Positions 37,253-47,625 of a stretch of 64,000 nucleotides of DNA are shown here, piece after piece. Position numbers and translations under genes: made by a program. The notes under the pieces are model-generated. The model had not been told where the DNA came from, did no database searches, and saw nothing but the letters and a program-made list of their open reading frames with translations. The DNA is taken from positions 62,001-126,000 of the forward strand of contig SUTV01000002.1 of NCBI GenBank assembly GCA_015152515.1, in the 5' to 3' direction. This stretch comes from Cyanobacteria bacterium SIG29. GTDB taxonomy: Bacteria; Cyanobacteriota; Vampirovibrionia; Gastranaerophilales; Gastranaerophilaceae. Positions within the stretch are counted from its first letter, which is position 1; every line of letters starts with the position of its first letter.

Positions 37253-37673
37253 ATATATGCAAAAAGCCATTAAACTTGCAAAAACTTCTGGTAAAGATAT
37301 TCCAGTTGGTGCAATTATAGTCAAAAATGGTGAAATAATTTCAAAAGCAGTAAACCAACGCGAAAAAAGACAAAATGCTATTTATCACGCAGAAATTTTG
37401 GCAATTAGAAGAGCTTGTAGAAAACTAAAAAATTGGCGATTAAATGATTGCGAAATATATGTAACTCTAGAACCATGCCCGATGTGTGCAAGCGCAATTT
37501 TACAAGCAAGAATTGGTAAAATTTATTTTGGCGCATACGATTTTTTAAACGGCGCTTTCGGTTCTAAATCAGATATGAGAACAATAATGAACTATAGCGC
37601 AAAAGTTAAAGGTGGAATTATGGAAGAAGACTGCGCTAACTTATTAAAAGATTATTTTGAAAGTATGAGATAA
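37242..37673 (+). CDS. tadA: tRNA-specific adenosine deaminase
   Basis: Deaminates A34 to inosine in tRNA-Arg(ACG). The zinc deaminase motif is complete: HAE with His49 and Glu51, and PCPMC with Cys79 and Cys82. The C-terminal ends in a helix (ANLLKDYFESMR). 143 aa. It overlaps the kinase by 11 bp and abuts the next gene by one base, so it is translated as part of a string. A guanine deaminase is less likely given the tRNA-type GAYDFLNGAFGS segment. Confidence 0.93.
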   Translation: MKLEYMQKAIKLAKTSGKDIPVGAIIVKNGEIISKAVNQREKRQNAIYHAEILAIRRACRKLKNWRLNDCEIYVTLEPCPMCASAILQARIGKIYFGAYDFLNGAFGSKSDMRTIMNYSAKVKGGIMEEDCANLLKDYFESMR

Positions 37674-38422
37674 TGATAAAAAAACAACTAGATAAATATC
37701 TTCTTGAATACGAAACAAAAGCTTTTATAAAAGATGATCCAATTCAATTTATTCATAAATTTCAAAACAAAAAAGATATTGAAATAGCTGGATTTATTGC
37801 ATCAATGTTTGCTTATGGAAAAAGAGAAGTTTTTATTGAAAAACTAAATCATATTTTCAATTTAATGCAAAATGAACCATTAAATTATGTGCTTGATTTT
37901 AATTATAAAAACCATAATCTTGTAAATTGCGATTACAGATTTTCAAAGGATTGTGATTTAATTCAAATTTTAAAAATCTTAAATTCTTTATACAAAAATA
38001 ATGAAACTTTAGAAACCTTATTCCAAGAATCATACAAAGGTGATATTTGGTCTATGTTTCAATGTATTGTTGATTATTTTTATAAAAACAAAGATGAAAA
38101 TATCACCAAAGGATTTTTTCATTTATTACCAAATCCAAGTAAAAAAAGTGCATTAAAACGATTAAATATGTTACTTCGATGGTTTGTAAGAAAAAGCGAA
38201 GTAGATATTGGTATTTGGGACTTTATTCCAAAATCAGAATTACTAATTCCATTAGATACGCATGTAGCTAAAATTAGTCGTAAATTAGGCTTACTAAAAC
38301 GCAACGACAACGGATACGAAAGCGTAATAGAACTAACAAACAATTTAAAACTGTTTGACCCTACTGACCCAATAAAATATGACTTTGCGCTATTTGGTTA
38401 CGGAGTAAACAATAAAATATAA
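37673..38422 (+). CDS. TIGR02757 (DUF2400) family protein
   Basis: A 249-aa protein with the family-typical FHLLPNPSKKSALKRLNMLLRWFVR, VDIGIWDFIPKSELLIPLDTHVAKISRKLGLL and DPIKYDFALFGYG. The LDTHVAKISRKLGL helix resembles helix-hairpin-helix proteins, but the function is not established. The first base of its ATG is the last of the tadA stop (TAATG). The stop is followed immediately by the stop of the opposite-strand gene at 38423, with no room for a terminator. Confidence 0.88.
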   Translation: MIKKQLDKYLLEYETKAFIKDDPIQFIHKFQNKKDIEIAGFIASMFAYGKREVFIEKLNHIFNLMQNEPLNYVLDFNYKNHNLVNCDYRFSKDCDLIQILKILNSLYKNNETLETLFQESYKGDIWSMFQCIVDYFYKNKDENITKGFFHLLPNPSKKSALKRLNMLLRWFVRKSEVDIGIWDFIPKSELLIPLDTHVAKISRKLGLLKRNDNGYESVIELTNNLKLFDPTDPIKYDFALFGYGVNNKI

Positions 38423-39112
38423 TTATTTATCTGTTGCTAAAAACAAACTAATAATATCGTTAACTTGAGTCATATTTTGTTGATAATCTTGAATAGATGC
38501 TTCAAGTTGCATAATTTGAGTTTTATACTCTTGAATTTTAAGCATACATTCTCTTGATGAACTATTTAATTCTTCTTGGAATACTTGAGCTTCTTTTAAA
38601 ACACTATTCATAGGAATACCCATAGCTTCAAGTGTTTGACGAATAATTTGCGCACCTGTTTGTTTTGTAACACCAACAGGTAATGAATTTATTAAATTTT
38701 TTAATGTAGCAACATTTGCTGGTATTGTTGTTTTTGAATTTGTTGATTGCATAATTGCTTGTTGTAATTTTTCTTGATTCAATGTAACACTATTAAAATA
38801 AGGTTGTTGTTTAGCAGGCTGAACTTTAGGCTCTGCAAAAACAGGTTGTTCCATAATATTTTGAGAAACACCATCTTGTTTAAATTTATAAGAATTATCT
38901 TCTTCAATAATTTCTAAATCATCACCAGAATCTTGAAGTTCATTCAATGGTTCATATTGAATTTCAGGTAAATCTTCAATTTCAGTTAATGGCAACGCAT
39001 TACCAATAGAATTATTTACATCATCCATTGGAGCAATATCAGCTTCTGCTTGTCTTTTTAATGCTTCAACTATTTTTTTACCCACACCTTCTGGGAGTTG
39101 ATTTCTGGTCAT
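38423..39112 (-). CDS. hypothetical protein with a disordered middle and coiled-coil end
   Basis: 229 aa, no signal peptide or membrane segment, unrecognised. The N-terminus (MTRNQLPEGVGKKIVEALKRQ) is helical, the middle (about 25-110) is acidic and proline/glutamine-rich (disordered). A folded-looking core (TTIPANVATLKNLINSLPVGVTKQTGAQIIRQTLEAMGI) leads into a coiled coil (about 170-222). The layout suggests a scaffolding or division/cytoskeleton-type protein, but that is speculation. It converges on the TIGR02757 gene without a gap. Confidence 0.7.
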   Translation of the reverse strand: MTRNQLPEGVGKKIVEALKRQAEADIAPMDDVNNSIGNALPLTEIEDLPEIQYEPLNELQDSGDDLEIIEEDNSYKFKQDGVSQNIMEQPVFAEPKVQPAKQQPYFNSVTLNQEKLQQAIMQSTNSKTTIPANVATLKNLINSLPVGVTKQTGAQIIRQTLEAMGIPMNSVLKEAQVFQEELNSSSRECMLKIQEYKTQIMQLEASIQDYQQNMTQVNDIISLFLATDK

Positions 39113-39171
39113 AACTTATCCTTTATTCTTTGACAATAAAATTATATATAAAAAATGAATTTTATTCAAAT

Positions 39172-39579
39172 TTAATAATATCTTCTGTCAAAATTTTCTT
39201 TATCTGAAAAATATTTAATATCATATACCTTAATTAAATGCCAACCTTCTGATGTTTTAACAGGTTCAGAAAGTACTTTTTTATCAAGGTTATAAGCTGC
39301 TTCTTCAAATTCTTTAATTAATTTTCCTTTAACATTATATCCTATGTCACCTTTTTGTTCTTTTGATGGACATTGAGAATATTTTTCTGCAGCTTCTTCA
39401 AAAGTTATTTTTTTATCTACAATATCTTGTCTTATTTGTTTAGCTTCATCTTCTGTTTTTACTAAAATATGACTAATTTTAATTTCTTGTTTATCCATTA
39501 CACTATGTGTATACCAAAATGGAAAATAGCAACAAGCTAAAGCTAAAATCCAACAAATTATATTTAAAACAACTTTCAT
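39172..39579 (-). CDS. membrane-anchored parvulin-type peptidyl-prolyl isomerase (PpiC-like)
   Basis: 135 aa. An N-terminal membrane segment (about 4-24) and one parvulin domain: IKISHILVKTEDEAKQIRQDI, ITFEEAAEKYSQCPSKEQKGDIGY, LSEPVKTSEGWHLIKV. It would sit outside the cytoplasm and assist folding of exported proteins. The domain is complete but the anchor and linker are short compared with PrsA or SurA. It is monocistronic or a read-through partner of the 38423 gene. Confidence 0.9.
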   Translation of the reverse strand: MKVVLNIICWILALACCYFPFWYTHSVMDKQEIKISHILVKTEDEAKQIRQDIVDKKITFEEAAEKYSQCPSKEQKGDIGYNVKGKLIKEFEEAAYNLDKKVLSEPVKTSEGWHLIKVYDIKYFSDKENFDRRYY

Positions 39580-39624
39580 AAAAACCTCTCAACTACTATA
39601 AAAATAATTATACATTAAACTCTA

Positions 39625-40545
39625 TTAATTGTCATACTTTTCACAAGCTAAAAGCGCTGTTCCAATCATGCCAGAATAATTGCCAGCTTTTGCAAGTTTT
39701 ATTTGAACAGGTGATACAACAATTTCATTATTTATTAAATTTTGAATTTCTTCTGTATTTATAAATTCACCCATTCCCCCTGAAATTACGATAATTTCAG
39801 GATCAAATATATTAACAATATTTATTAAACCGATAACTAAATCTTGTTTCCAAATATTAAATACCTTTTTAGAATATTCATCATCTTTTTTAAGTCCATC
39901 AATAATGTCATAAGTTGTAACTTCTTCGGCTTTTTTAGATGAATAAATACTAGAATTAAAAACTTCATCATTTAAAGCAACTTCTTGTGCTGTTAATTTT
40001 AAACCTGTACCAGAAGCATAACTTTCAAAACAGTCTTTTCTATGGCAAGTACATTCTCTTCCTCTGCCATTTATTTTCATACTGCCAACTTCTCCACCTC
40101 TACCAGATTTACCTCTTAATAATCGACCATCTACAATAAAGCCACCACCTACACCTGTTCCCAATGTTATGGTTATATTGTTATTTATCCCAATAGCACT
40201 TCCAACTTTATATTCAGCCCAAGCTGCACAATTAGCATCATTTTCAACATATACAGGCTTTTTACTAAGCAAAGAAAAATCAATATCATTATATCCAGCA
40301 GGCAAATTTGGTGTTGAAGAATCTACTTTTGTATTTGTTATATTAACAGCTCCAGCAGTTGCAAATGCTATCATATCAACATTATTTTCATTTTCTAAAA
40401 CAATTTGCTTAAAAACAGCCTTTAAATCTTCAATATTTTTAGGAGTAGAAGTCCTTTTTACTTCACTTAAAAATTCACCTTTTTCATTTATGACTGCATA
40501 AATTAATTTTGTTCCACCAACATCTATTGCTAAAACCTTAGTCAT
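39625..40545 (-). CDS. ROK-family sugar kinase, likely N-acetylmannosamine kinase
   Basis: The ROK fold has AIDVGGTKLIYAVI (phosphate loop), GTGVGGGFIVDG, GRGGEVGSMKING and the zinc motif ECTCHRKDCFESYASG, EIIVISGGMG. It overlaps nanE by 8 bp, so the substrate is probably ManNAc (NanK), although glucokinase is possible. A longer frame opens at GTG 40560, but GAGGAG is placed for the ATG at 40545. No sialate lyase (nanA) or transporter is in the window. Confidence 0.85.
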   Translation of the reverse strand: MTKVLAIDVGGTKLIYAVINEKGEFLSEVKRTSTPKNIEDLKAVFKQIVLENENNVDMIAFATAGAVNITNTKVDSSTPNLPAGYNDIDFSLLSKKPVYVENDANCAAWAEYKVGSAIGINNNITITLGTGVGGGFIVDGRLLRGKSGRGGEVGSMKINGRGRECTCHRKDCFESYASGTGLKLTAQEVALNDEVFNSSIYSSKKAEEVTTYDIIDGLKKDDEYSKKVFNIWKQDLVIGLINIVNIFDPEIIVISGGMGEFINTEEIQNLINNEIVVSPVQIKLAKAGNYSGMIGTALLACEKYDN

Positions 40546-41227
40546 TTTCTCCTCTTTCACAAAAGCGTTTTGTAATTAACTGCGGACGAGTAACTGCTGA
40601 ACCGATAACCACGCTATATGCGCCTAATTCAAAAGCTTTATTTACCTCTGATATTTCCCAAATTCTACCTTCTAAAATAATTGGACAATCAAGCTCTTTT
40701 ACTAATTTTTCAAGTAATTCAAAATCTGGAGTTGTAAGGTCTTGTCTAGAATTTTGAGTATAGCCTGATAGAGTTGTTGAAATAACATCAAAACCCAGTT
40801 TTTTTGCATTTAAACCCTCTTCAAAAGTAGAAATATCAGCCATAGCTAATTTATTTTTTGATTTTATATAATTAATTATTTCTTCTAAACTTTCTTTAGG
40901 TCTTGGACGCATTGTAGCATCTGTCGCAATAATATCAGCACCTGCATTTATAAGCTCGTCAACTTCTTTTAATGTTGGTGTAATATAAACAACTTCCTTC
41001 CAATTATTTGGAAGTTTATCTGGCTTTGTTAAACCAATAACAGGAACATCAAAAAGCTTTTTAGCATTTTTAACATCTCTAGAACCAGCCAACCTTAAAC
41101 CTTTTGCTCCACCATTAATAACTGATTGCATCATGGCAATCATGCAACCTTCATCATATAAAGGCTCATCTGGCATGGCTTGAACAGATATAATAACTTG
41201 TTTTTTTAGTTTTTCTAATATATTCAT
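40538..41227 (-). CDS. nanE: N-acetylmannosamine-6-phosphate 2-epimerase
   Basis: Converts ManNAc-6-P to GlcNAc-6-P in amino-sugar (sialic acid) use. 229-aa TIM barrel: VINGGAKGLRLAGSRDV, GADIIATDATMRPRP, MADISTFEEGLNAKKLGFDVISTTLSGYT, and GAYSVVIGSAVTRP, all typical of NanE. It is first in a two-gene unit with the ROK kinase. It is transcribed away from dnaK, across the structured tandem repeat. Confidence 0.94.
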   Translation of the reverse strand: MNILEKLKKQVIISVQAMPDEPLYDEGCMIAMMQSVINGGAKGLRLAGSRDVKNAKKLFDVPVIGLTKPDKLPNNWKEVVYITPTLKEVDELINAGADIIATDATMRPRPKESLEEIINYIKSKNKLAMADISTFEEGLNAKKLGFDVISTTLSGYTQNSRQDLTTPDFELLEKLVKELDCPIILEGRIWEISEVNKAFELGAYSVVIGSAVTRPQLITKRFCERGEND

Positions 41228-41254
41228 AGCTTTATTATAGCAAATTTATTAAAA

Positions 41255-41529
41255 CTTGTTCACTTTGCTCGACTACATTCTACAAAATTTCGCGTCTTAA
41301 AATTTCCTCTCAGCTCACCCAGTCGCAAACAACGTTTCACTCCTGTTTGTTCTTGTGTTCGCTTATTCGAACTCGCTCGCTTTGCTCAACTACGTTCTAC
41401 GGAAATTTCGCGTCTTGAAATTTCCTCCCAGCTCACCCAGTCGCAAACAACGTTTCACTCCTGTTTGCTCTTGTGTTCGCTTATTCGAACTCGCTCGCTT
41501 TGCTCGACTACGTTCTACGGAAATTTCGC
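41255..41529. repeat. structured ~118-bp tandem repeat (about 2.3 copies) upstream of dnaK
   Basis: Units begin near 41263, 41380 and 41498 (periods 117 and 118, one 1-bp indel); the third is a stub. Copies differ at only a few bases. Each full unit holds three inverted repeats; in copy 2 these are GGAAATTTC/GAAATTTCC (41401-41409, 41417-41425), GCAAACA/TGTTTGC (41443-41449, 41462-41468) and GTTCG/CGAAC (41475-41479, 41486-41490). The block is much richer in G+C than its flanks. A 70-codon frame within it is not credible as a gene. It fills most of the 403-bp gap between nanE and dnaK. Confidence 0.9.
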
Positions 41530-41563
41530 AATTATTAATTTTTTGTTTATTTTTTAAGAAAAG

Positions 41564-41592
41564 TTGAAAATCGGTGTTATAAAGAATATTAG
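41564..41592 (+). promoter_or_regulatory. possible dnaK promoter
   Basis: TTGAAA (41564-41569) and TATTAG (41587-41592), 17 bp apart, between the repeat and dnaK. No CIRCE element (TTAGCACTC/GAGTGCTAA) is present. Confidence 0.4.
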
Positions 41593-41624
41593 AGAGAAAA
41601 TAACAAAAAAAGAAATGGAGATAA

Positions 41625-43466
<1,842 letters not shown>

Positions 43467-43498
43467 ATTGCCACGAAAATCAAAGATTTTCTCGCAAT
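43467..43498. repeat. palindromic repeat unit after dnaK
   Basis: Nested arms ATTGC (43467-43471) with GCAAT (43494-43498) and GAAAATC (43475-43481) with GATTTTC (43485-43491). The ATTGCCACG and CTCGCAATGACA ends resemble a short palindromic element common in many bacterial genomes. It lies directly after the dnaK stop and before the terminator. Confidence 0.55.
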
Positions 43499-43506
43499 GA
43501 CATAAC

Positions 43507-43539
43507 AAAAAGACCTTAGAAAAATCTAAGGTCTTTTTT
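43507..43539. terminator. bidirectional terminator between dnaK and the prepilin
   Basis: AAAAAGACCTTAGA (43507-43520), loop AAAA, TCTAAGGTCTTTTTT (43525-43539). Serves dnaK and the converging prepilin gene. Confidence 0.95.
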
Positions 43540-43540
43540 A

Positions 43541-44239
43541 TTATTTTTTACTAAATCTTCCAAGAACCCTTGCTGTACAATCATAATTATAATCAACACT
43601 TCTACTATCGCAATATTTAGCTTCATCATCCTGACCAGCAGGAACTAAACCTCTATTTGTTAAAACAAACATATGAACATCTTTTCCAACCATATTTGGT
43701 CCTTTTTGACCATTAACATCAACTAAAATAATTAAATTATCACTTTCAACAATTAAGTTTCTTTCTACTCCGGCAAGTTGTTTAATGCTTTCTTTATACC
43801 AAACATCTAAAGCAACAGAAGTTCCATCCATCAAAGTAAATGTATATAAATGAGCAAAATTTCCAGCAAAACCATCTTCTGTAAAATATCTTGCAGGTTT
43901 TCCATTCTTAGCTTTAGCAGGTGAAAAACATTCATTATTTTTAAAAACTCTACCACATACCTTATTTATATTCATATATCTTTTTAGTTTGTTTGCTACA
44001 TCTTCTGTAAAACTATTATTATGTGCATAATCCCAATCTAAATAATTATCATAAAATTGATACCCATAAGCCAATCTAAATGCCTGAGAAAAAACAGAAA
44101 AATTCTTTTTTAATGCAGATCTATATTGATGATCACCAATAGTATTTGATAATGTTGGAACAGTAATTGCCGCTATAACTCCAATAATAACGAGAGTTAC
44201 AAGCACTTCTGCCAAAGTAAAAGCTAATTTTTTAAACAT
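43541..44239 (-). CDS. prepilin-like (type II/IV pseudopilin) protein
   Basis: 232 aa with a short basic leader (MFKKL) and AFTLAEVLVTLVIIGVIAAITVPTL; cleavage before AFTL by the prepilin peptidase PilD. A globular head with paired cysteines (CGRVFKNNEC near 96 and CDSRSVDYNYDC near the end) and LIILVDVNGQKGPNMVGKDVHMF, a calcium- or minor-pilin-type loop, follow. No pil assembly genes are close; it is likely a minor pilin or pseudopilin used with machinery elsewhere. The broken gene at 10824 is a relative. Confidence 0.92.
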   Translation of the reverse strand: MFKKLAFTLAEVLVTLVIIGVIAAITVPTLSNTIGDHQYRSALKKNFSVFSQAFRLAYGYQFYDNYLDWDYAHNNSFTEDVANKLKRYMNINKVCGRVFKNNECFSPAKAKNGKPARYFTEDGFAGNFAHLYTFTLMDGTSVALDVWYKESIKQLAGVERNLIVESDNLIILVDVNGQKGPNMVGKDVHMFVLTNRGLVPAGQDDEAKYCDSRSVDYNYDCTARVLGRFSKK

Positions 44240-44298
44240 AAATTCATTTCTAATTCAGTAACTTATTTCATTCTAATCGATAAAATTTTTTTAGTCAA

Positions 44299-44329
44299 AA
44301 AAAGAGAAGGCTAAAAACCTTCTCTTTTT
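44299..44329 (-). terminator. terminator of pgk
   Basis: AAAAAGAGAAGG (44299-44310), a 7-base loop, CCTTCTCTTTTT (44318-44329). Lies after pgk on the - strand and before the prepilin start. Confidence 0.85.
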
Positions 44330-44348
44330 AAATTATGTATTTTTTTAA

Positions 44349-45545
44349 TTACATATCATCTAAAGCAGCTACGCCAGGTAATACTTTACCTTCAATAAAT
44401 TCTAATGAAGCACCGCCACCTGTAGAAACATGTGTAAAGTCTTCAGCTTTGCAGAATTTTTTAGCAGCAGATACACTGTCACCACCACCGATAACAGAAA
44501 CTGCACCATTTTTTGTAGCTTCAACTATAGCAGCTAATACAGCTTTTGTACCTTCAGCAAATGCTGGATTTTCAAATGCACCAACTGGTCCATTCATAAG
44601 AATTGTTTTTGATGATTTTAATACTTCAGCAAATGCAACTCTTGAATCGTTACCAGCATCAACACCTTCAAAACCATCTGGAATTTCTTTAATAGCAACA
44701 AATTTATTTGTTCCATTACCTGAAAAATCATCAGTAACTAAAACATCTGTAGCCATAACTAATTTAACACCTTTAGCAGCAGCTTTTGCTTCAATAGCTT
44801 TTGCAACTTCCATTTGATCATCTTCACAAATAGAATTACCAATTTTACCACCGTTAGCTTTAACAAATGTATAAGCCATACCGCCACCGATAATTAAATT
44901 ATCAACTTTATCTAATAAGTTTTCTAAAACACCAATTTTAGAAGAAACTTTAGCACCACCAACAACAGCTGTAAATGGTCTTGTTGGATTATCTAATGCT
45001 TGAGATAGACATCTTAATTCTTTTTCCATTAATAAACCAGAAACTGCTGGTTTTAAAACTTTAGCTAATTTAGCTGTTGAAGTATGATTTCTGTGAGCTG
45101 CACCAAATGCATCATTTACATAAAAATCACCTAATTTAGCTAATTCATTAGCAAATGTCATATCATCATCTTTTGCTTCTTCAGCTTTGTAATATCTAAT
45201 ATTTTCAAGTAAAGCAACTTGTCCATCTTTTAATTCTGCAACCATTTTTTCAGCATCAGCTACATCTGGAATAAACATAACTTCTTCGCCTAAAACTTTA
45301 GACATATATTTAGCAACTGGAGCTAAAGTAAATTCAGGATTTTTTTCGCCTTTTGGTCTGCCTAAGTGAGCCATTAAAATAATTTTAGCGCCTTTTTCTT
45401 TTAATAAATTCAAAGTTGGTAAAATAGCTTGAATTCTTGTATCGTCAGTAACATTTTTATCTGCATCTAATGGAACATTAATATCAACTCTAACTAGAGC
45501 TTTTTTTCCTTTAATGTCAGCTAAATCTTTAATAGATTTTTTCAT
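44349..45545 (-). CDS. pgk: phosphoglycerate kinase
   Basis: Glycolytic/gluconeogenic kinase, 398 aa. ALVRVDINVPLD at the N-terminus, HLGRPKG, AAHRNHTSTA, VGGAKVSSKI and GGGDSVSAAKKF with the closing FTHVSTGGGASLEFIEGK (nucleotide site) are all visible. An AGGAG site precedes the ATG. It lies 15 bp downstream of thrB, so probably transcribed in a dnaN-thrB-pgk string. gap is not in the window. Confidence 0.98.
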   Translation of the reverse strand: MKKSIKDLADIKGKKALVRVDINVPLDADKNVTDDTRIQAILPTLNLLKEKGAKIILMAHLGRPKGEKNPEFTLAPVAKYMSKVLGEEVMFIPDVADAEKMVAELKDGQVALLENIRYYKAEEAKDDDMTFANELAKLGDFYVNDAFGAAHRNHTSTAKLAKVLKPAVSGLLMEKELRCLSQALDNPTRPFTAVVGGAKVSSKIGVLENLLDKVDNLIIGGGMAYTFVKANGGKIGNSICEDDQMEVAKAIEAKAAAKGVKLVMATDVLVTDDFSGNGTNKFVAIKEIPDGFEGVDAGNDSRVAFAEVLKSSKTILMNGPVGAFENPAFAEGTKAVLAAIVEATKNGAVSVIGGGDSVSAAKKFCKAEDFTHVSTGGGASLEFIEGKVLPGVAALDDM

Positions 45546-45560
45546 TTCTACCTCTCCTTT

Positions 45561-46487
45561 TTATATTATTTTACTACCTTCGTTTTCAATATTTAATGTT
45601 CTAATATCACAATTCACATTATAATCAACAAAAATTTGTTTAACTTCATCTTCTACTTTTTCAAAACCATCATTTACTGAAATAACTAAAATAGTAGGAC
45701 CAGCACCAGAAATAACACAACCTAAAATATCATCTTTATTTTCTAAAAGTTGAGTTAATTCAGTAAACCCTTTAATTAATTCAGCTCTGTATGGTTGATG
45801 AAGTTTATCTTTTAAAGATTTTTTCATCATATCAGCATCTTTTCTATAAACCGAATCAATAATCATAGAAGCTTTTCTAATATTATAAGCAGCATCAGCA
45901 ACTGAAATAGTTTCAGGTAAAATAGAACGTGCTATTTTCGTATCTAATTCATAATCAGGAATTAAAACAGTTAATTTCCAATTTTCTGGCCAATCAATTT
46001 TAGAATAAGAAACACTTCCATCTTCTTCAATAGAAGCAACACAAAAACCACCAAAAATAGCTGGTGCAACATTGTCAGGATGTCCTTCAACTTCTGATGC
46101 TATTGATAATAAAACAGCATCATCAGCAGGACTTCCAAGTAATTTATTAGCTGCCATTAAACCACCAACAATAACTGAAGCACTACTTCCCAAACCACGA
46201 GTAACAGGAATTTGTGTTTTTATTGTTATTTTCATATCACTAGCGCTTTGACCAACAAAATTATATAAAAGCTCAATAGCTTTATAAACAATATTATTTT
46301 CATCTAATGGAATGGATAAAGTATCCATATCATTATTTTCATCAATTATATTAATTTCAACGCCACTTCCTGGCATAACTGTTTCTTCAACAGTTATTTC
46401 ATTATAAATAGGAAGAGCTAATCCTAAACAATCAAAGCCAGGTCCTAAATTTGCTGTTGTAGCGGGAACTTTAACTGTAACTTTCAT
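45561..46487 (-). CDS. thrB: homoserine kinase
   Basis: GHMP-family kinase of threonine synthesis. 308 aa with VPATTANLGPGFDCLGLAL (substrate loop), VTRGLGSSASVIVGGLMAAN (GHMP phosphate loop) and the C-terminal CVISGAGPTILVI. thrC and hom are not adjacent. It lies 10 bp downstream of dnaN, an uncommon partner. Confidence 0.95.
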   Translation of the reverse strand: MKVTVKVPATTANLGPGFDCLGLALPIYNEITVEETVMPGSGVEINIIDENNDMDTLSIPLDENNIVYKAIELLYNFVGQSASDMKITIKTQIPVTRGLGSSASVIVGGLMAANKLLGSPADDAVLLSIASEVEGHPDNVAPAIFGGFCVASIEEDGSVSYSKIDWPENWKLTVLIPDYELDTKIARSILPETISVADAAYNIRKASMIIDSVYRKDADMMKKSLKDKLHQPYRAELIKGFTELTQLLENKDDILGCVISGAGPTILVISVNDGFEKVEDEVKQIFVDYNVNCDIRTLNIENEGSKII

Positions 46488-46497
46488 ATCTAACCTT

Positions 46498-47613
46498 TTA
46501 TCTTATCTGAATAGGCATAATCAGACAGATATAATCTTCTTGACTATCAGGTCTAAATACTGTTGCTGATAAACTTCCATTTAAACCAACTACAACATTT
46601 TTAGCATCCATTGTTTTAATAGAATCTAAAACATATTTATAGTTAAAAGCAATAGCTAAATTTTCACCTGAATATTCACAATCAATAATATCTTCTGATT
46701 TACCAGAATTTGGTGTATCGGCTGTTAATAATAATTTATTATCGTTAAACATAAATTTAACAATACTTGTTCTATCATTTACCATTGTAGAAACTCTATC
46801 TAAAGCTGATATTAATTCATCTCTAGAAACTTTTGAATTATTTGCAGTTGTTTTTGGAATTAATTGTTCATAAGGAGGATATTCACCTTCAATTAATCTA
46901 GAATTAATAGCAAAACTCATTGTTTTTAAAGTTAAACGAGATTTATCTACAATAAAAGTAACTTTTTCTTCTGAAATAAAAGAACAAATTCTTACAAATT
47001 CATTTAAAGTTTTAGCTGGAATAACTATTTTTGCAGACTTATCTTCATTATTTTTAATGTTTTCTACAATTCTAGTTAATCTATTACCATCAGTAGCTGC
47101 CATTTCTAATTTGTTTCCTTTAATCAAACAGAAAACACCAGAAATAACATTTCTATTTTCATAATTAGCAGTAGCATAAACTGTATTTTTAATTGATTTT
47201 AAAAGTGGGTCTAATTCAATTTCAATTTCAGTTCCATCAGAAATTTCTTCTTCAATTTTTGGAAATTCTTGAGCTGAAATACCAATAATTTCAAATTTTG
47301 AATTTCCACAAGTAATGCTAACAATGTTATTATCTTCATTTAAAGAAAATTCTACTGGTTTATCAGGTAATTTTGCAGCAATTTCTAATAATTTTTTAGC
47401 TGGAAGTGTAATTTTACCTTCTTTTTTTACAGCAACAGTTGTTTTAGCTTTTATAGAAATTTCTAAATCTGTTGCAGTTAAATTTAGAACATTATTTTCT
47501 GCTTCAAACAATACATTAGCTAATACAGGTTGAACATTTCCTCTTTGAGCTGTAACTTTTTCAACTATTTTAATTTTATTTAATAAAGAATCTTTATCTA
47601 TTGTAAAAAGCAT
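46498..47613 (-). CDS. dnaN: DNA polymerase III beta subunit (sliding clamp)
   Basis: Ring-shaped processivity clamp. 371 aa in three homologous domains; domain 1 starts MLFTIDKDSLLNKIKIVEKVT, with PVLANVLFEA, and the C-terminus is DYICLIMPIQIR (the -MPIR-type end). The frame could start at TTG 47625, but AGGA is placed for the ATG at 47613, which also gives the family-typical N-terminus. dnaA is not adjacent. The AT-rich region upstream looks like a replication origin. Confidence 0.97.
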   Translation of the reverse strand: MLFTIDKDSLLNKIKIVEKVTAQRGNVQPVLANVLFEAENNVLNLTATDLEISIKAKTTVAVKKEGKITLPAKKLLEIAAKLPDKPVEFSLNEDNNIVSITCGNSKFEIIGISAQEFPKIEEEISDGTEIEIELDPLLKSIKNTVYATANYENRNVISGVFCLIKGNKLEMAATDGNRLTRIVENIKNNEDKSAKIVIPAKTLNEFVRICSFISEEKVTFIVDKSRLTLKTMSFAINSRLIEGEYPPYEQLIPKTTANNSKVSRDELISALDRVSTMVNDRTSIVKFMFNDNKLLLTADTPNSGKSEDIIDCEYSGENLAIAFNYKYVLDSIKTMDAKNVVVGLNGSLSATVFRPDSQEDYICLIMPIQIR

Positions 47614-47625
47614 AATATTCCTCAA

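Noticed and set aside
41355-41567. A 70-codon + strand open frame inside the structured repeat
   Set aside because: It is built from two repeat copies, has no ribosome site and no family-like sequence; a by-product of the repeat.
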